64,000 nt of DNA from Chlamydiota bacterium (GCA_013287645.1 JABDDJ010000005.1:1-64000), one strand, 5' to 3'. Numbered from the stretch's first letter, positions 43,200 to 51,595 are shown. Program-made: numbers and translations. The notes: generated by a model not told the origin, from the letters alone.

Positions 43200-44096
43200 A
43201 TGACTTATACAATGCCTTATAACTTTGGCCCGCTAGAAACTCCAAAGGGCTTAAAATGGTTGATTTTTTTGACGTTAACTGTCTCCTTAATCACCGCTTT
43301 AGTAGATCCTGTCTATATCTATTTTTATCATTTTCCCGGACTTGAATATCTTTTTGGCCTATCCCGAGAGGGCCTACACCAGATTTTTTTGTGGCAGCCT
43401 GTCACCTATCTCTTTGTCCATGACATCTGGTCAGGAGGGATCACCCTCTCCTTTTTGATTACACTCGGCTTTAATATGTACATTCTTTGGATTGTTGGAG
43501 CCCAAATCTGCGAACGATTAGGTACTGCAAACTTTGTCTATTTTTATATTATTTCTGGAGCTATTGCAGGATTATTATCCCTAGTTGCTACCCCTTATAA
43601 CTACATATTAGTAGGTCCTTGGGCTAGCTTATTAGCAATTTTCACCTTGTGGGCTATGCTAGGACCAGACCATGAAGTATTACTCTTCTTTTTAATCCCC
43701 ATCAAAGTAAAGTGGTTATTCGTCTGCGTCACAGCTGCACTTCTTTTGATTACACTCTCCCATCTCGACCTCTCCTCATTCATACTCTATTTCATTGCTG
43801 TCCTTAGCGCTTACCTATGCGGTACAGTCCGATGGCAACTCTCAGCCCCCTTTGAATTCCTCCATCCCTTCGACCGCCTTCTTTATCGATTCAATCGCCT
43901 CATTCATCTAAAGAAGCAAGATACAGCCACTAAGATTTACGACCTACGTACGGGTGAACCGATGATGGATGACGACCTCTTTGTCGATACCATGCTAACG
44001 AAGATCGCCAAGTTTGGTGAAGAGTCCCTTTCATGGAGCGAGAGAAAACGACTTCAAGAAATTTCTATAAAAAAACGTCATAAATCTAGTAATTAA
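43200..44096 (+). CDS. Rhomboid-family membrane protein, apparently inactive
   Basis: The protein has 298 residues with about six membrane segments. The rhomboid pattern is seen in LWQPVTYLFVHDIWSGG, VGAQICERLGTANFVYFYII and SGAIAGLLSLV. The catalytic serine motif GASG is replaced by GPWA (VGPWASLLAIF), and the last-helix histidine is absent in LSAYLCGTVRW. The C-terminal tail MLTKIAKFGEESLSWSERKR resembles the DUF6576 tail of bacterial rhomboids. It is likely a pseudoprotease that may bind or hold membrane proteins. Confidence 0.75.
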   Translation: MTYTMPYNFGPLETPKGLKWLIFLTLTVSLITALVDPVYIYFYHFPGLEYLFGLSREGLHQIFLWQPVTYLFVHDIWSGGITLSFLITLGFNMYILWIVGAQICERLGTANFVYFYIISGAIAGLLSLVATPYNYILVGPWASLLAIFTLWAMLGPDHEVLLFFLIPIKVKWLFVCVTAALLLITLSHLDLSSFILYFIAVLSAYLCGTVRWQLSAPFEFLHPFDRLLYRFNRLIHLKKQDTATKIYDLRTGEPMMDDDLFVDTMLTKIAKFGEESLSWSERKRLQEISIKKRHKSSN

Positions 44097-44139
44097 TTCC
44101 CTTTTTAATTATTATTATCTTCTTTAATGGGGGATTATT

Positions 44140-45315
44140 ATGTCAGTAGATCAGAGTCGTTTTTGTGGAGTTGAATTAAATCAAATTTCGTATGTAACAA
44201 ATCCACTTGTAAGTGCTTATAATGAATATGCCAAGTTAACAGCTTTTAATTGGCGAAATACATTCACCTACATTAAGGCTGCAGCTGCTTATCCCTTTCT
44301 CACACTTCTATTTTATGCAAAAATACAAACAACCCAAGATAAAGCAAGATTTGCGTTCTATAAAACTTGCCAAGAACTACGAAGCTATAACTTTTCTAAT
44401 ATTAGACAAAATAGCTATATAAATCTTTACATTGAAATTAAACATGATACTGTAACTCTCCGCTTCATGCCTGATTTCACACAATACAAAGATAGCCCAT
44501 CAGAGCAGTTTAATACTAAGTTAAATAAATTAGAAAATTATTTTTATCAAAAAATTATACCAGAGAAATTTTTATCCAATTTTGATTTAAATGTAAAAGT
44601 CGAAGTTTTTCAACGCATTGCTGAAAACAATTATGATAAACAATGTATTGAACACAGTCGAAATTATAAAAACACTCCCTCTTCTTCTAGTGCAAATACT
44701 CATCCATCCTTAGCAGAACTTAAGAATGTTTATTATGGTTCGACATTAGACGCTATAACTAACTTAAAGATCCTAAATGAACCTGTTTTTCTCATTGAAA
44801 AGAGATCTCTATGGCTTCAAATGTTAGAAACCCTAGTGACTCCACTAGTCTCATTGCTTCCCGCTTCAACAAAAACTTATGCTAAACCTGAGTTAGATGA
44901 TCTTTGCAATGATTGTTTATCTAGATTTCCTCAGTTTCCTGAAAAAAGCTGTGCATACATTGAACTTGCAGCTGGCGACACAGAAAAGCTCTCATCAGTT
45001 GAAACTTTAAGTAATGGAAATGAGTCCCTTAAAAGATGCATTATGGTTTCAAAAGGTCGCATTAGAACTGACAGTTTAAATCAGTATCCCCTAAGCGTAA
45101 AGGTCGTTGTTGTCCATAAAAACGATGACAACACCTATACTATTTACAAAAATGATAAACAGCGAAATAAAGATGGATCTAGTCCCGACGGAGGATTCGA
45201 ATCGGTAGTAGATTATACTGAAGATGGTGCTAAAGAATTTCTTTCTAATCCTGATTTATGCGGTTTGCCACTTGACAAAATCCAAGAACTGCTTACCTGG
45301 TCTAACGACGCATAA
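44140..45315 (+). CDS. Hypothetical protein
   Basis: The protein has 391 residues and no motif I recognise. It has a weakly hydrophobic region near residues 45-62 (IKAAAAYPFLTLLFYAK) and a second near 225-240 (LETLVTPLVSLLPAS). Cysteines are fairly common (FCGVELNQ; LDDLCNDCLS). Good ribosome-binding site GGGGG before ATG. Lower GC than the housekeeping genes. An effector is possible but unsupported by a domain. Confidence 0.55.
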   Translation: MSVDQSRFCGVELNQISYVTNPLVSAYNEYAKLTAFNWRNTFTYIKAAAAYPFLTLLFYAKIQTTQDKARFAFYKTCQELRSYNFSNIRQNSYINLYIEIKHDTVTLRFMPDFTQYKDSPSEQFNTKLNKLENYFYQKIIPEKFLSNFDLNVKVEVFQRIAENNYDKQCIEHSRNYKNTPSSSSANTHPSLAELKNVYYGSTLDAITNLKILNEPVFLIEKRSLWLQMLETLVTPLVSLLPASTKTYAKPELDDLCNDCLSRFPQFPEKSCAYIELAAGDTEKLSSVETLSNGNESLKRCIMVSKGRIRTDSLNQYPLSVKVVVVHKNDDNTYTIYKNDKQRNKDGSSPDGGFESVVDYTEDGAKEFLSNPDLCGLPLDKIQELLTWSNDA

Positions 45316-45340
45316 TTAAGCGGATGGACAGCAATAGACA

Positions 45341-45390
45341 TTGTCCATGGTTGTCCATAGATGTCCATTTTAGTCCATAAATGTCCACTC
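45341..45390. repeat. Five 10-bp phased GTCCA repeats
   Basis: TTGTCCATGG, TTGTCCATAG, ATGTCCATTT, TAGTCCATAA and ATGTCCACTC follow one another with a period of exactly 10, close to one DNA helical turn. An inverted TGGACA lies just upstream at about 45325. They lie upstream of the gene at 45449 and could be a protein-binding array or a decayed repeat. Confidence 0.6.
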
Positions 45391-45448
45391 CCCTCAGACT
45401 TTTAATTTTAGTTGATTTTAAAAAAATTAATATGCTATAATTACTTTT

Positions 45449-46123
45449 ATGAAACAAAAATCATACTATCTAGCAACTGATACATTACTATCTCAAACTC
45501 CAAGAGAACCGCATACCCGTTTTTTCCAAATATTATCCTTTACTCATGCCCTTTCTAATGGCGTACTTCTCTGGACACAAGCCAAACGAAAGGCCATTAT
45601 ATATAAATCAGTATTTGTCCTATTTTCCCTCTTTTTTGCAGCACTTACCCTGTTAATCATCCACTCGAAACTCTACCTCACCTTTTCTCTTTTCATCCTG
45701 TCGTCTTTTGTCATGAAAACAATCTTCGGCTCTATTTCTGGAAGTCTCAGCCTGTGGGCTTTAACGTTAGCCGTTAAGCTTAATCCCTTCAATGAACAAG
45801 TGATCTCCATGGAAAAAAGAACAAAAGAGCGACTTCTCAAATGTTGGAGATCTCTCGAGGGTACCTCGCTCAAACATCCCTTAAAAAATTTGCACCGTCT
45901 CTATTATCACGAAGCTGAAGAAAATATCGAAAAAGCTCTCAGTACTGCCTATCGTGAGCAACAGCGGCTGAGAGGGCTACCTCTGATGCGCCGTCAACGT
46001 TTCTATGAAACCGCGAATCTTCTGGAAATCTTAGAAAATCAACTTGAAAAAACTCTAGAACTATTCAAAGAAAAACTTACTGTAACTTTTGTTCCCTCAA
46101 CGCAGCATATAGAGCTGTCCTAG
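45449..46123 (+). CDS. Hypothetical membrane protein with a bilobed hydrophobic domain
   Basis: The protein has 224 residues. Residues about 43-105 hold two or three hydrophobic stretches (IIYKSVFVLFSLFFAALTLL; LYLTFSLFILSSFVMKTIFG) with little polar sequence between, like Inc-type inclusion membrane proteins. The remainder is a charged, helical domain (HEAEENIEKALSTAYREQQR). The last residues (FVPSTQHIELS) are read from a sequence duplicated in antisense from the downstream gene at 46300-46356. Family unknown. Confidence 0.6.
   Translation: MKQKSYYLATDTLLSQTPREPHTRFFQILSFTHALSNGVLLWTQAKRKAIIYKSVFVLFSLFFAALTLLIIHSKLYLTFSLFILSSFVMKTIFGSISGSLSLWALTLAVKLNPFNEQVISMEKRTKERLLKCWRSLEGTSLKHPLKNLHRLYYHEAEENIEKALSTAYREQQRLRGLPLMRRQRFYETANLLEILENQLEKTLELFKEKLTVTFVPSTQHIELS
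46071..46123. repeat. Direct repeat of about 53 bp, left copy
   Basis: From AAAACTTACTGT to GTTCCCTCAACGCAGCATAT and AGAGCTGTCCTAG, this sequence recurs at 46300-46356 with a small insertion. The two copies flank a long palindrome. The left copy supplies the last codons and stop of the membrane protein gene. Confidence 0.75.
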
Positions 46124-46124
46124 A

Positions 46125-46292
46125 AAGGACAAAGACGTAAAGACAGGGGACAAAGACCTTAAGGACAATTAAGACCTTAAGGACAAGGACTATTGATCTA
46201 ATGTTGTTGCCTCAAAATCTTCATCGTCCTTGTCCTCAAGGTCCTAATTGTCCTGAAGGTCTTTGTCCTTTGTCTTTGCGTCCTCGCTGCAA
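46125..46292. repeat. GGACAAAGAC-type palindrome between convergent genes
   Basis: The left arm (AAGGACAAAGAC, AGGGGACAAAGACCTTAAGG) is mirrored by the right arm (CCTGAAGGTCTTTGTCC, TTTGTCTTTGCGTCCT) around an AT-rich centre. It sits between the membrane protein gene and the short unknown gene, which end toward each other, and is flanked by the direct repeats at 46071 and 46300. Confidence 0.75.
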
Positions 46293-46299
46293 TGTTTCA

Positions 46300-46356
46300 A
46301 AAAAACTTACTGTTGTAGCTCTCGTTCCCTCAACGCAGCATATAGAGCTGTCCTAG
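46300..46356. repeat. Direct repeat of about 53 bp, right copy
   Basis: This is the copy inside the 3' end of the short unknown gene on the minus strand; it encodes, in that frame, residues including ARTALYAALRE, which fit the rest of the protein, so it is probably the original copy. Confidence 0.7.
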
Positions 46357-46543
46357 CGGTCAATAGCCCTGCTAAAATACCCTCCTCATATCTAAAATAG
46401 GGATTTTCCTCTAACTCAGGATAATCATTCGGCTGCAAGATATCGTCCATCGTCAAATTAGGGACAAACTTTAGCCCTGCCGACAAAAGCACCTTCTGCT
46501 GATGTTCTATCAGCTCATCCAGAGTTTTCAGTTCCTGCCTCAT
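46307..46543 (-). CDS. Short conserved hypothetical protein
   Basis: The protein has 78 residues from ATG 46543, which is preceded by GAGGGGG. It is largely helical and acidic: QELKTLDELIEHQQKVLLSA and EENPYFRYEEGILAGLLTAR. I do not recognise a family. It overlaps the end of tadA by 29 bases and is probably co-translated with it. Confidence 0.6.
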   Translation of the reverse strand: MRQELKTLDELIEHQQKVLLSAGLKFVPNLTMDDILQPNDYPELEENPYFRYEEGILAGLLTARTALYAALRERELQQ

Positions 46544-47033
46544 TCGCCCCCTCTTCTCGTCGCTTTTTAAAGAACCTTCGCATGAGCTGGCCGCATTCTT
46601 CTGCATAGATGCCACCTGAAATTTTTACTTGATGAATCTCATGCTGAAGAGCAAAGAGATCTACCCAGCTCCCATTCGCTCCATGCCTAACATCTGGCGC
46701 TCCCCAGACGATACGCTCTACGCGCGATAAAATAGCCGCTCCTGCACACATACTGCAAGGCTCAAGAGTAGAATAGAGCGTTGCTCCCTGAAGTCTCCAA
46801 TTGTGCAGCCCAGCTGCTGCAGATGTTAACGCGAGCATCTCTGCATGCGCGGTAGCATCCTGCAGCATCTCGACCTGATTCGACCCTTTGGAAACGATTC
46901 TTCCCTCTATGACTACAACAGCTCCTACAGGCACTTCATCATTTTGAAATGCTTTCCAAGCCTCTTTTAGAGCGGCATGCATAAAGCGTTCATCATCGTT
47001 CGATGGGTGTAGTGCAAAGGGAAATTCCTTCAT
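46515..47033 (-). CDS. tadA: tRNA-specific adenosine deaminase
   Basis: The protein has 172 residues. The zinc-site motifs are HAE in DATAHAEMLAL and PCSMC in TLEPCSMCAGAAILSRVERI, as in TadA, which converts adenosine 34 to inosine in tRNA-Arg. The C terminus (RRFFKKRREEG) is basic, as usual. The start is four bases before the end of the upstream coiled-coil gene, so these are co-translated. Confidence 0.94.
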   Translation of the reverse strand: MKEFPFALHPSNDDERFMHAALKEAWKAFQNDEVPVGAVVVIEGRIVSKGSNQVEMLQDATAHAEMLALTSAAAGLHNWRLQGATLYSTLEPCSMCAGAAILSRVERIVWGAPDVRHGANGSWVDLFALQHEIHQVKISGGIYAEECGQLMRRFFKKRREEGANEAGTENSG

Positions 47034-47722
47034 GACTTCGCTTGTAGCTGGCGTTGTAGGTGAGCGACCTGCTTTTTGAGGGCTGTCACATCCTTATCAT
47101 ACTTATGCTCGAGCCCTGCAAGACGACTCTCATAGCGGTCTGTCAAGCGGGAAATCTGAGTTTCATACTCGCGGAATTTGCTCTCAAGATCTTGTGTAGC
47201 TTTTTGCTCCACTAAACGCTCTTTATTCTCATTTTGAGTCTTTATTGCTTCTGCGCGTAATTCTTCCATCAGTTCTGGATCAAAAGCTACTCCATTGAAT
47301 AAACAGAAGATATAGACATCCTCTACACCAAATTTCTCAGCTGCGCGATCTTTTATCCCTATACTGACATCTCTTGAGATGCTCTTTATAGAAGTATAGT
47401 CCTCGCTAAGCTTTGATAGCTCTTTTTCAAAAAAGTGATAGATATCGGAATTTTTTAATAACCAGCGATGAAAAATAAATTCGCCAATCTCTTCACTGCG
47501 CTCATTGTGCTGAATCGCATGCATGTAAGCATTCGCCAACTCTTCAGTTGTTAACTTATTCAAAGTCTTTCCGCGAAAGTAAAAATTAAAAAATTCTCTA
47601 TCTTGGGAAAGGTGCTCTTGGCGTAAATCCTTTTTTATTAGATTGAGCATGTCGCTCATCCACGGTTTTATTAAAAGAAATTTTTCTTTAAATTGCGTAT
47701 CTATATGTGTAGCTTCAGACAT
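47030..47722 (-). CDS. Conserved hypothetical protein with a C-terminal coiled coil
   Basis: The protein has 230 residues from ATG 47722 (AAGGA upstream; the longer frame to 47824 would add an unlikely 34 residues). The N-terminal domain (FRGKTLNKLTTEELANAYMH; IGEFIFHRWLLKNSDIYHFF) is helical, and the C-terminal 80 residues have heptad-like charged repeats (RYESRLAGLEHKYDKDVTAL). It may be an assembly or scaffold factor. The position next to tadA is shared with unknown genes in Chlamydia. Confidence 0.65.
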   Translation of the reverse strand: MSEATHIDTQFKEKFLLIKPWMSDMLNLIKKDLRQEHLSQDREFFNFYFRGKTLNKLTTEELANAYMHAIQHNERSEEIGEFIFHRWLLKNSDIYHFFEKELSKLSEDYTSIKSISRDVSIGIKDRAAEKFGVEDVYIFCLFNGVAFDPELMEELRAEAIKTQNENKERLVEQKATQDLESKFREYETQISRLTDRYESRLAGLEHKYDKDVTALKKQVAHLQRQLQAKS

Positions 47723-47776
47723 AGTAAAATCCTTAAGGTTGCATAAACAATTTACCAAAAATAGAAGGAAAACGCA

Positions 47777-48040
47777 ATGTCCTCCGACGCTGAAGAAGAA
47801 TCTCACCCTTTTTATGGTCAGCATGTCATCCGCCAGGAAGAGCAGACCTATATCAAAAACCTACTAAAAAAATATGAGCACGAACCCGTCAATGATGACT
47901 TAAAGAAAAAAGTTTGGGAAGAGCTCATGCATGAAAAGCTCATCGGTAATGTCACCATCCCTTTTAAACTCTCTTTACGTCGCGACGCCACAGGAAAATT
48001 CCCGCCCTACCTCGAAGTTATTTTAGATACTAAAGTTTGA
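47777..48040 (+). CDS. Short conserved hypothetical protein
   Basis: The protein has 87 residues: an acidic start (SSDAEEESHPFYGQHVIRQE), a helical segment (IKNLLKKYEHEPVNDDLKKK) and two strands (NVTIPFKLSLRRDATGKFPP; LEVILDTK). The start is preceded by AAGGAA. It is divergent from the coiled-coil gene. No family recognised. Confidence 0.6.
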   Translation: MSSDAEEESHPFYGQHVIRQEEQTYIKNLLKKYEHEPVNDDLKKKVWEELMHEKLIGNVTIPFKLSLRRDATGKFPPYLEVILDTKV

Positions 48041-48401
48041 CGGATTGATTTTTTTTAGATAAACTGTTAATGCATTAAACAGGAGACGTGTTTTTACACG
48101 CCCTCCTCGCCCTGATACTAGTGGGACGCCAGAGCCAAAAAGGAGGTGACACTAGCCGTTATCCGCTCGAAACCACGCATTTTGGGGTGTACACGAAGAT
48201 TATAAATTGGAATTAAAGCGTTCATTCATTTGAACGAAAAAAATGATAGAAATGCCGAGAGAATCTCTTGGGCTTTCTGATTAATAGTGTTTTTCTGGAG
48301 TATGTTAATGATGATACTAAAAAATAACAGCTTAACCAGGAGCCTCGCTCTAATCATAAGCCTTTAAGGTTCTATGGCCTTTCTACCACCCTTTTGGGTG
48401 G
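48041..48401 (+). other. Structured region with several short frames and an anti-SD complement
   Basis: No protein gene fits this gap. From about 48081 to 48190 the GC content rises above the flanks, with possible pairings CCTCCT/AGGAGG and CTAGTG/CACTAG. AAGGAGGTGA (48140-48149) is a full complement of the 16S 3' end but no good start codon follows. A GTG frame (48088-48216) encodes a 42-residue peptide with a hydrophobic start (FLHALLALILVG), and an ATG at 48302 starts 21 residues. It may be a leader RNA, a small-peptide operon or a non-coding RNA. I could not match it to tmRNA, RNase P RNA or SRP RNA. Confidence 0.45.
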
Positions 48402-48602
48402 ATGGAGAACACAGTGAACCTTGACAATTCTGCGTTAGCCTTCAACGACCTCAACGAAGAGGGCCTCGACGATCTGACAACACATCAGATCCAAGAACCT
48501 CATCTGGTCGTCCTAAGGCGGTCCTCTACCAACGAGGCTCAACAAGCTAATAGCTCTGTTGAACCCATCTTGGTAAACGGATCTTTAATCGTATCCTTTT
48601 AA
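48402..48602 (+). CDS. Small hypothetical protein (62-66 residues)
   Basis: The frame encodes 66 residues from ATG 48402 or 62 from GTG 48414. The GTG has GGAG at six bases' spacing, so it is the better start. The sequence (VNLDNSALAFNDLNEEGLDD; LTTHQIQEPHLVVLRRSSTN) is acidic in the first half and has no recognised motif. A hairpin (CCACCC/GGGTGG) lies just upstream and a strong terminator just downstream, suggesting an independent short transcript. Confidence 0.5.
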   Translation: MENTVNLDNSALAFNDLNEEGLDDLTTHQIQEPHLVVLRRSSTNEAQQANSSVEPILVNGSLIVSF

Positions 48603-48607
48603 ATTTT

Positions 48608-48635
48608 GACCGCCGGAGCTAAAACTCCGGCGGTC
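48608..48635 (+). terminator. Strong hairpin after the small gene
   Basis: GACCGCCGGAG (48608-48618) and CTCCGGCGGTC (48625-48635) form an 11-bp perfect stem with a six-base loop directly after the stop of the small gene. The T-tail is weak (TTGCCT), but position and stability support termination. Confidence 0.75.
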
Positions 48636-48712
48636 TTGCCTCAAAAAGAATAAAAATATAACTTGACACTCGAAATTGAAACAGCTCAACAGAGCTCATC
48701 CTAAGGATTGCT

Positions 48713-49855
48713 ATGCAAACATATTTAATCCAACGTCTCTATCTTTTTATATTTATCGGCATCTCATTCTTGAGTTTCAATACTCTCGATGCCGTAGTCC
48801 CTAGCACTAAAAAAGATATCATCAGACTCGGTGACTCTTTCCGTGAAGCTACCCTATATGATGGAAATGCTTCATCTCCAGGAATTAAAGCCTACATTGC
48901 TGAAGTGCAAATCCCCGGACCCACCGGTCCCACAGGTCCTGTTGGACCCAGAGGTCCAAACGGTGCCCAAGGAATGCAAGGTCTTCAAGGCCCTCAAGGT
49001 CCGGAAGGTCCTCAAGGTATTCAAGGCTTTCAAGGTCCTCAAGGCTTTGAAGGAGCCGAAGGTCCCACAGGCCCTATAGGCCCCCAAGGAAGTAAAGGCC
49101 TCCCAGGACCTCAAGGAGCTGCAGGCGTCCCAGGCGTTGATGGCGCCCAAGGAGCTATAGGCCCACAAGGTGATACTGGCCCTACTGGACCAGTGGGAGA
49201 AAAAGGAGAAATAGGAGCTGAAGGAGATCAAGGACCTGTAGGTCTACAAGGTGAAGTCGGCCCAACTGGACCAAATGGCGCTCAAGGAGCTACAGGCTCA
49301 CAAGGTGATGTAGGACCAACAGGAGCGACCGGACCGAAAGGAGATACAGGTGACATTGGCGCTCCCGGCCTACAAGGTGATGTAGGACCAACAGGAGCAA
49401 TCGGACCAAAAGGAGATACAGGTGATATTGGCGCTCCTGGCCCACAAGGTGATATAGGAGTACCTGGAATACCTGGAACACCCGGCGCTACTGGAGCACC
49501 TGGAACACCTGGCGCAACAGGACCCCAAGGACCTAAAGGATCCGGTATATCCAATATTCTCTTGCCAGTGGGCGCAGCCGAGTTGCGCTACGTGCAAGGA
49601 ATTATAGATACAACGGTATCTTCTGGAGAAGGGCTTGGATATACCTATGTCCAAACCAATGATAATCCGTTACGAGTCACGATTACTTTTGCTGATCTCA
49701 TCAGCCCAACGTTAAATGTGACACCCGTGGCACCTTCTGCACCAGCTTCGCCAACCTTTATTTTCAGCACTGGAGCAGGATTTATCGAATTACAAACTGA
49801 TACAACAGTCACAGGATTACATTTCCAGGCTGTTGAAATAATACCAAGCCCTTAA
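48713..49855 (+). CDS. Exported collagen-like protein
   Basis: The protein has 380 residues. A signal peptide ([20 protein letters not shown]) is followed by a short N-terminal domain, about 70 uninterrupted Gly-X-Y triplets (residues 69-278, e.g. [14 protein letters not shown]), and a C-terminal beta-rich domain of about 100 residues ([20 protein letters not shown]). The triplets are Pro- and Gln/Thr-rich and would form a collagen triple helix; the C-terminal domain could trimerise it. In bacteria such proteins are usually on the surface and aid adhesion. It ends in a terminator hairpin. Confidence 0.9.
   Translation: MQTYLIQRLYLFIFIGISFLSFNTLDAVVPSTKKDIIRLGDSFREATLYDGNASSPGIKAYIAEVQIPGPTGPTGPVGPRGPNGAQGMQGLQGPQGPEGPQGIQGFQGPQGFEGAEGPTGPIGPQGSKGLPGPQGAAGVPGVDGAQGAIGPQGDTGPTGPVGEKGEIGAEGDQGPVGLQGEVGPTGPNGAQGATGSQGDVGPTGATGPKGDTGDIGAPGLQGDVGPTGAIGPKGDTGDIGAPGPQGDIGVPGIPGTPGATGAPGTPGATGPQGPKGSGISNILLPVGAAELRYVQGIIDTTVSSGEGLGYTYVQTNDNPLRVTITFADLISPTLNVTPVAPSAPASPTFIFSTGAGFIELQTDTTVTGLHFQAVEIIPSP
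49303..49446 (+). repeat. 72-bp tandem repeat in the collagen-like gene
   Basis: Two adjacent copies of 72 bp (GGTGATGTAGGACCAACAGG... to ...GGCGCTCCCGGCCTACAA), each encoding eight Gly-X-Y triplets with DVGPTGA and [11 protein letters not shown], differ at a few positions. This shows growth of the triplet region by duplication. Confidence 0.75.
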
Positions 49856-49867
49856 ATGGCATCCCAG

Positions 49868-49899
49868 CGTGAGGCTTTAACAGGCCTCACGTATTTTTC
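49868..49899 (+). terminator. Intrinsic terminator after the collagen-like gene
   Basis: CGTGAGGC (49868-49875) pairs with GCCTCACG (49884-49891), an 8-bp stem with an 8-base loop, followed by TATTTTTC. It lies between the collagen-like stop and ATG 49901, which supports that ATG as the start of the ABC gene. Confidence 0.75.
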
Positions 49900-49900
49900 T

Positions 49901-50821
49901 ATGCAAGCTATTAATATCAAGAAGCTCAATAAAGTTTACCGCAACGGCACCGTTGCGCTCAAAGATGTTGACTTTACTATTAACCAGGGCGATTTTTTTG
50001 GGTTGATAGGAGCCAATGGAGCCGGTAAGAGCACCTTAATAGGTATATTGACAGGGCTTGTCCGCAAAACCAGCGGAACAGTAGAGGTGTTCGGAACTTC
50101 GATCGATGAAGCCCCTGAATCAGCCCGACAGTATATTGGAGTGACTCCACAGGAGTTTAATTTCAACATTTTTGAGATCATTGAAAATACACTCATCAAT
50201 CAGGCGGGTTATTATGGAATCCCCCGCAGCCAGGCCAAAGAAAGAGCGAATTTTCTCCTCCATAAAGTAGGATTATGGGAAAGACGCCGAGCAGAGATTC
50301 GAAGCCTTTCAGGAGGGATGAAGCGCCGCTTAATGATTGCACGCGCATTAGTCCATCAACCTCCATTATTGCTTCTGGATGAACCTACAGTAGGCGTAGA
50401 TGTCGGCATGCGCCACAGCACCTGGGACTACCTAAATCAGCTCAACAGTGAAGGGACAACCATCTTACTCACTAGCCATAACTTGGAAGAGATCGAGCAG
50501 TTATGCCACAATGCAGCCATGATTCATAAAGGACAGATCCTCAAATACGATTCGGTGGATAACCTTATCCATTCCTTAGAGAAGCAGTCCTATATTGCTA
50601 AATTATCGCATGCTGATGGAATAGAAAATGTGAAAGGCTACGAAATGACCCTGCTCAACGATGGGTCTTTGGAAGTTATTTTAGAAAGTCAAGACACTCT
50701 TACTCATTTTGTAGCCGCAATGCATAACGCAGGCATATCTGTCAAAGACATACGACCTAAGAGAAATCGGTTAGAGCAGCTATTTTTAAACCTTAATACC
50801 ACATTTGAAGATGAATCGTAA
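49901..50821 (+). CDS. ABC transporter ATP-binding protein (YadG-like)
   Basis: The protein has 306 residues from ATG 49901. The nucleotide-binding domain is complete: Walker A GANGAGKSTLIGILTG, signature SLSGGMKRRLMIARALVH, Walker B LLLLDEPTVGVD and H-loop LLTSHNLEEIE. A C-terminal tail of about 80 residues follows. A longer frame from 49856 would read through a terminator and is less likely. It pairs with the permease gene downstream (17-base overlap) as a two-gene exporter of the YadG/YadH type. Substrate unknown. Confidence 0.92.
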   Translation: MQAINIKKLNKVYRNGTVALKDVDFTINQGDFFGLIGANGAGKSTLIGILTGLVRKTSGTVEVFGTSIDEAPESARQYIGVTPQEFNFNIFEIIENTLINQAGYYGIPRSQAKERANFLLHKVGLWERRRAEIRSLSGGMKRRLMIARALVHQPPLLLLDEPTVGVDVGMRHSTWDYLNQLNSEGTTILLTSHNLEEIEQLCHNAAMIHKGQILKYDSVDNLIHSLEKQSYIAKLSHADGIENVKGYEMTLLNDGSLEVILESQDTLTHFVAAMHNAGISVKDIRPKRNRLEQLFLNLNTTFEDES

Positions 50822-51584
50822 AAAACTTCTTATTGCTTTCTACACCATATTGCGAAAAGAGATTGTACGCATCCTTAGGCTATGGCCACAAACTCTTTTG
50901 CCGCCCTTAATCACCGTTATTCTCTACTTTATCATCTTTGGCGACTTTATGGGGGCACGCATCGGACCCATTTTAGGAGTACCCTATTTAGACTTCATTG
51001 TACCTGGACTAATCATGATGACCGTCATCAATAGCGCTTTTGCAAATGTGGTCTACTCTTTTTATAGCGCCAAATTTCAAAGGGAGATCGAAGAACTACT
51101 CGTCTCACCCATGACCATGAAAGTCATTATGGCAGGATACATTTGTGGTGGGATTTTTAGAGGCCTCATCGCAGGAGTCATGGTGTTATGTACAGCACTT
51201 TTTTTCTGGACACCTCATTTCTACGATATCACAATCGTCATCTTCTACCTGATCGTCTCGTCTTTAGTATTTTCTTTAGGAGGAATGTTTAACGCTATTT
51301 TCGCCCGAAAATTTGATGATATCACTATGTTTTCTTCCTTTGTCCTAGTCCCACTAACCTATTTAGGAGGAGTCTTTTACACCATCGACTTCCTCCCAGC
51401 TCCGTGGAATAGTATTTCACGATTAAATCCCATATTATATATGATGAGTGGGTTTAGGTATGGATTTTATGGGATCACAGATATAGACATCCTTACCGGT
51501 ATTGTCATTTTAATACTGTTAGCAACTCTGCTGGCTCTAGTCAACGTATACCTTCTTGAACGCGGTGTCGGCATCAAAGAATAA
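50805..51584 (+). CDS. ABC-2-type transporter permease (YadH-like)
   Basis: The protein has 259 residues with six membrane segments (ITVILYFIIFGDFMGARIG; VPGLIMMTVINSAFANVVYS; GLIAGVMVLCTALFF and others) and the ABC-2 motif FDDITMFSSFVLVPLTYLGG followed by VFYTIDFLP. It would form the membrane part of an exporter with the preceding ATPase. Substrates of the YadGH group are not known. Confidence 0.92.
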   Translation: MKMNRKKLLIAFYTILRKEIVRILRLWPQTLLPPLITVILYFIIFGDFMGARIGPILGVPYLDFIVPGLIMMTVINSAFANVVYSFYSAKFQREIEELLVSPMTMKVIMAGYICGGIFRGLIAGVMVLCTALFFWTPHFYDITIVIFYLIVSSLVFSLGGMFNAIFARKFDDITMFSSFVLVPLTYLGGVFYTIDFLPAPWNSISRLNPILYMMSGFRYGFYGITDIDILTGIVILILLATLLALVNVYLLERGVGIKE

Positions 51585-51595
51585 ATAGAGGAATC

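Noticed and set aside
48041-48401. tmRNA, RNase P RNA or SRP RNA in the structured gap
   Set aside because: I could not find their conserved cores, such as the RNase P GAGGAAAGTCC element or a tRNA-like end with a tag-peptide frame.
48872-49654. Antisense frames across the collagen-like gene
   Set aside because: Triplet repeats avoid stops on both strands. The minus-strand frames have no start signals and no sensible composition.
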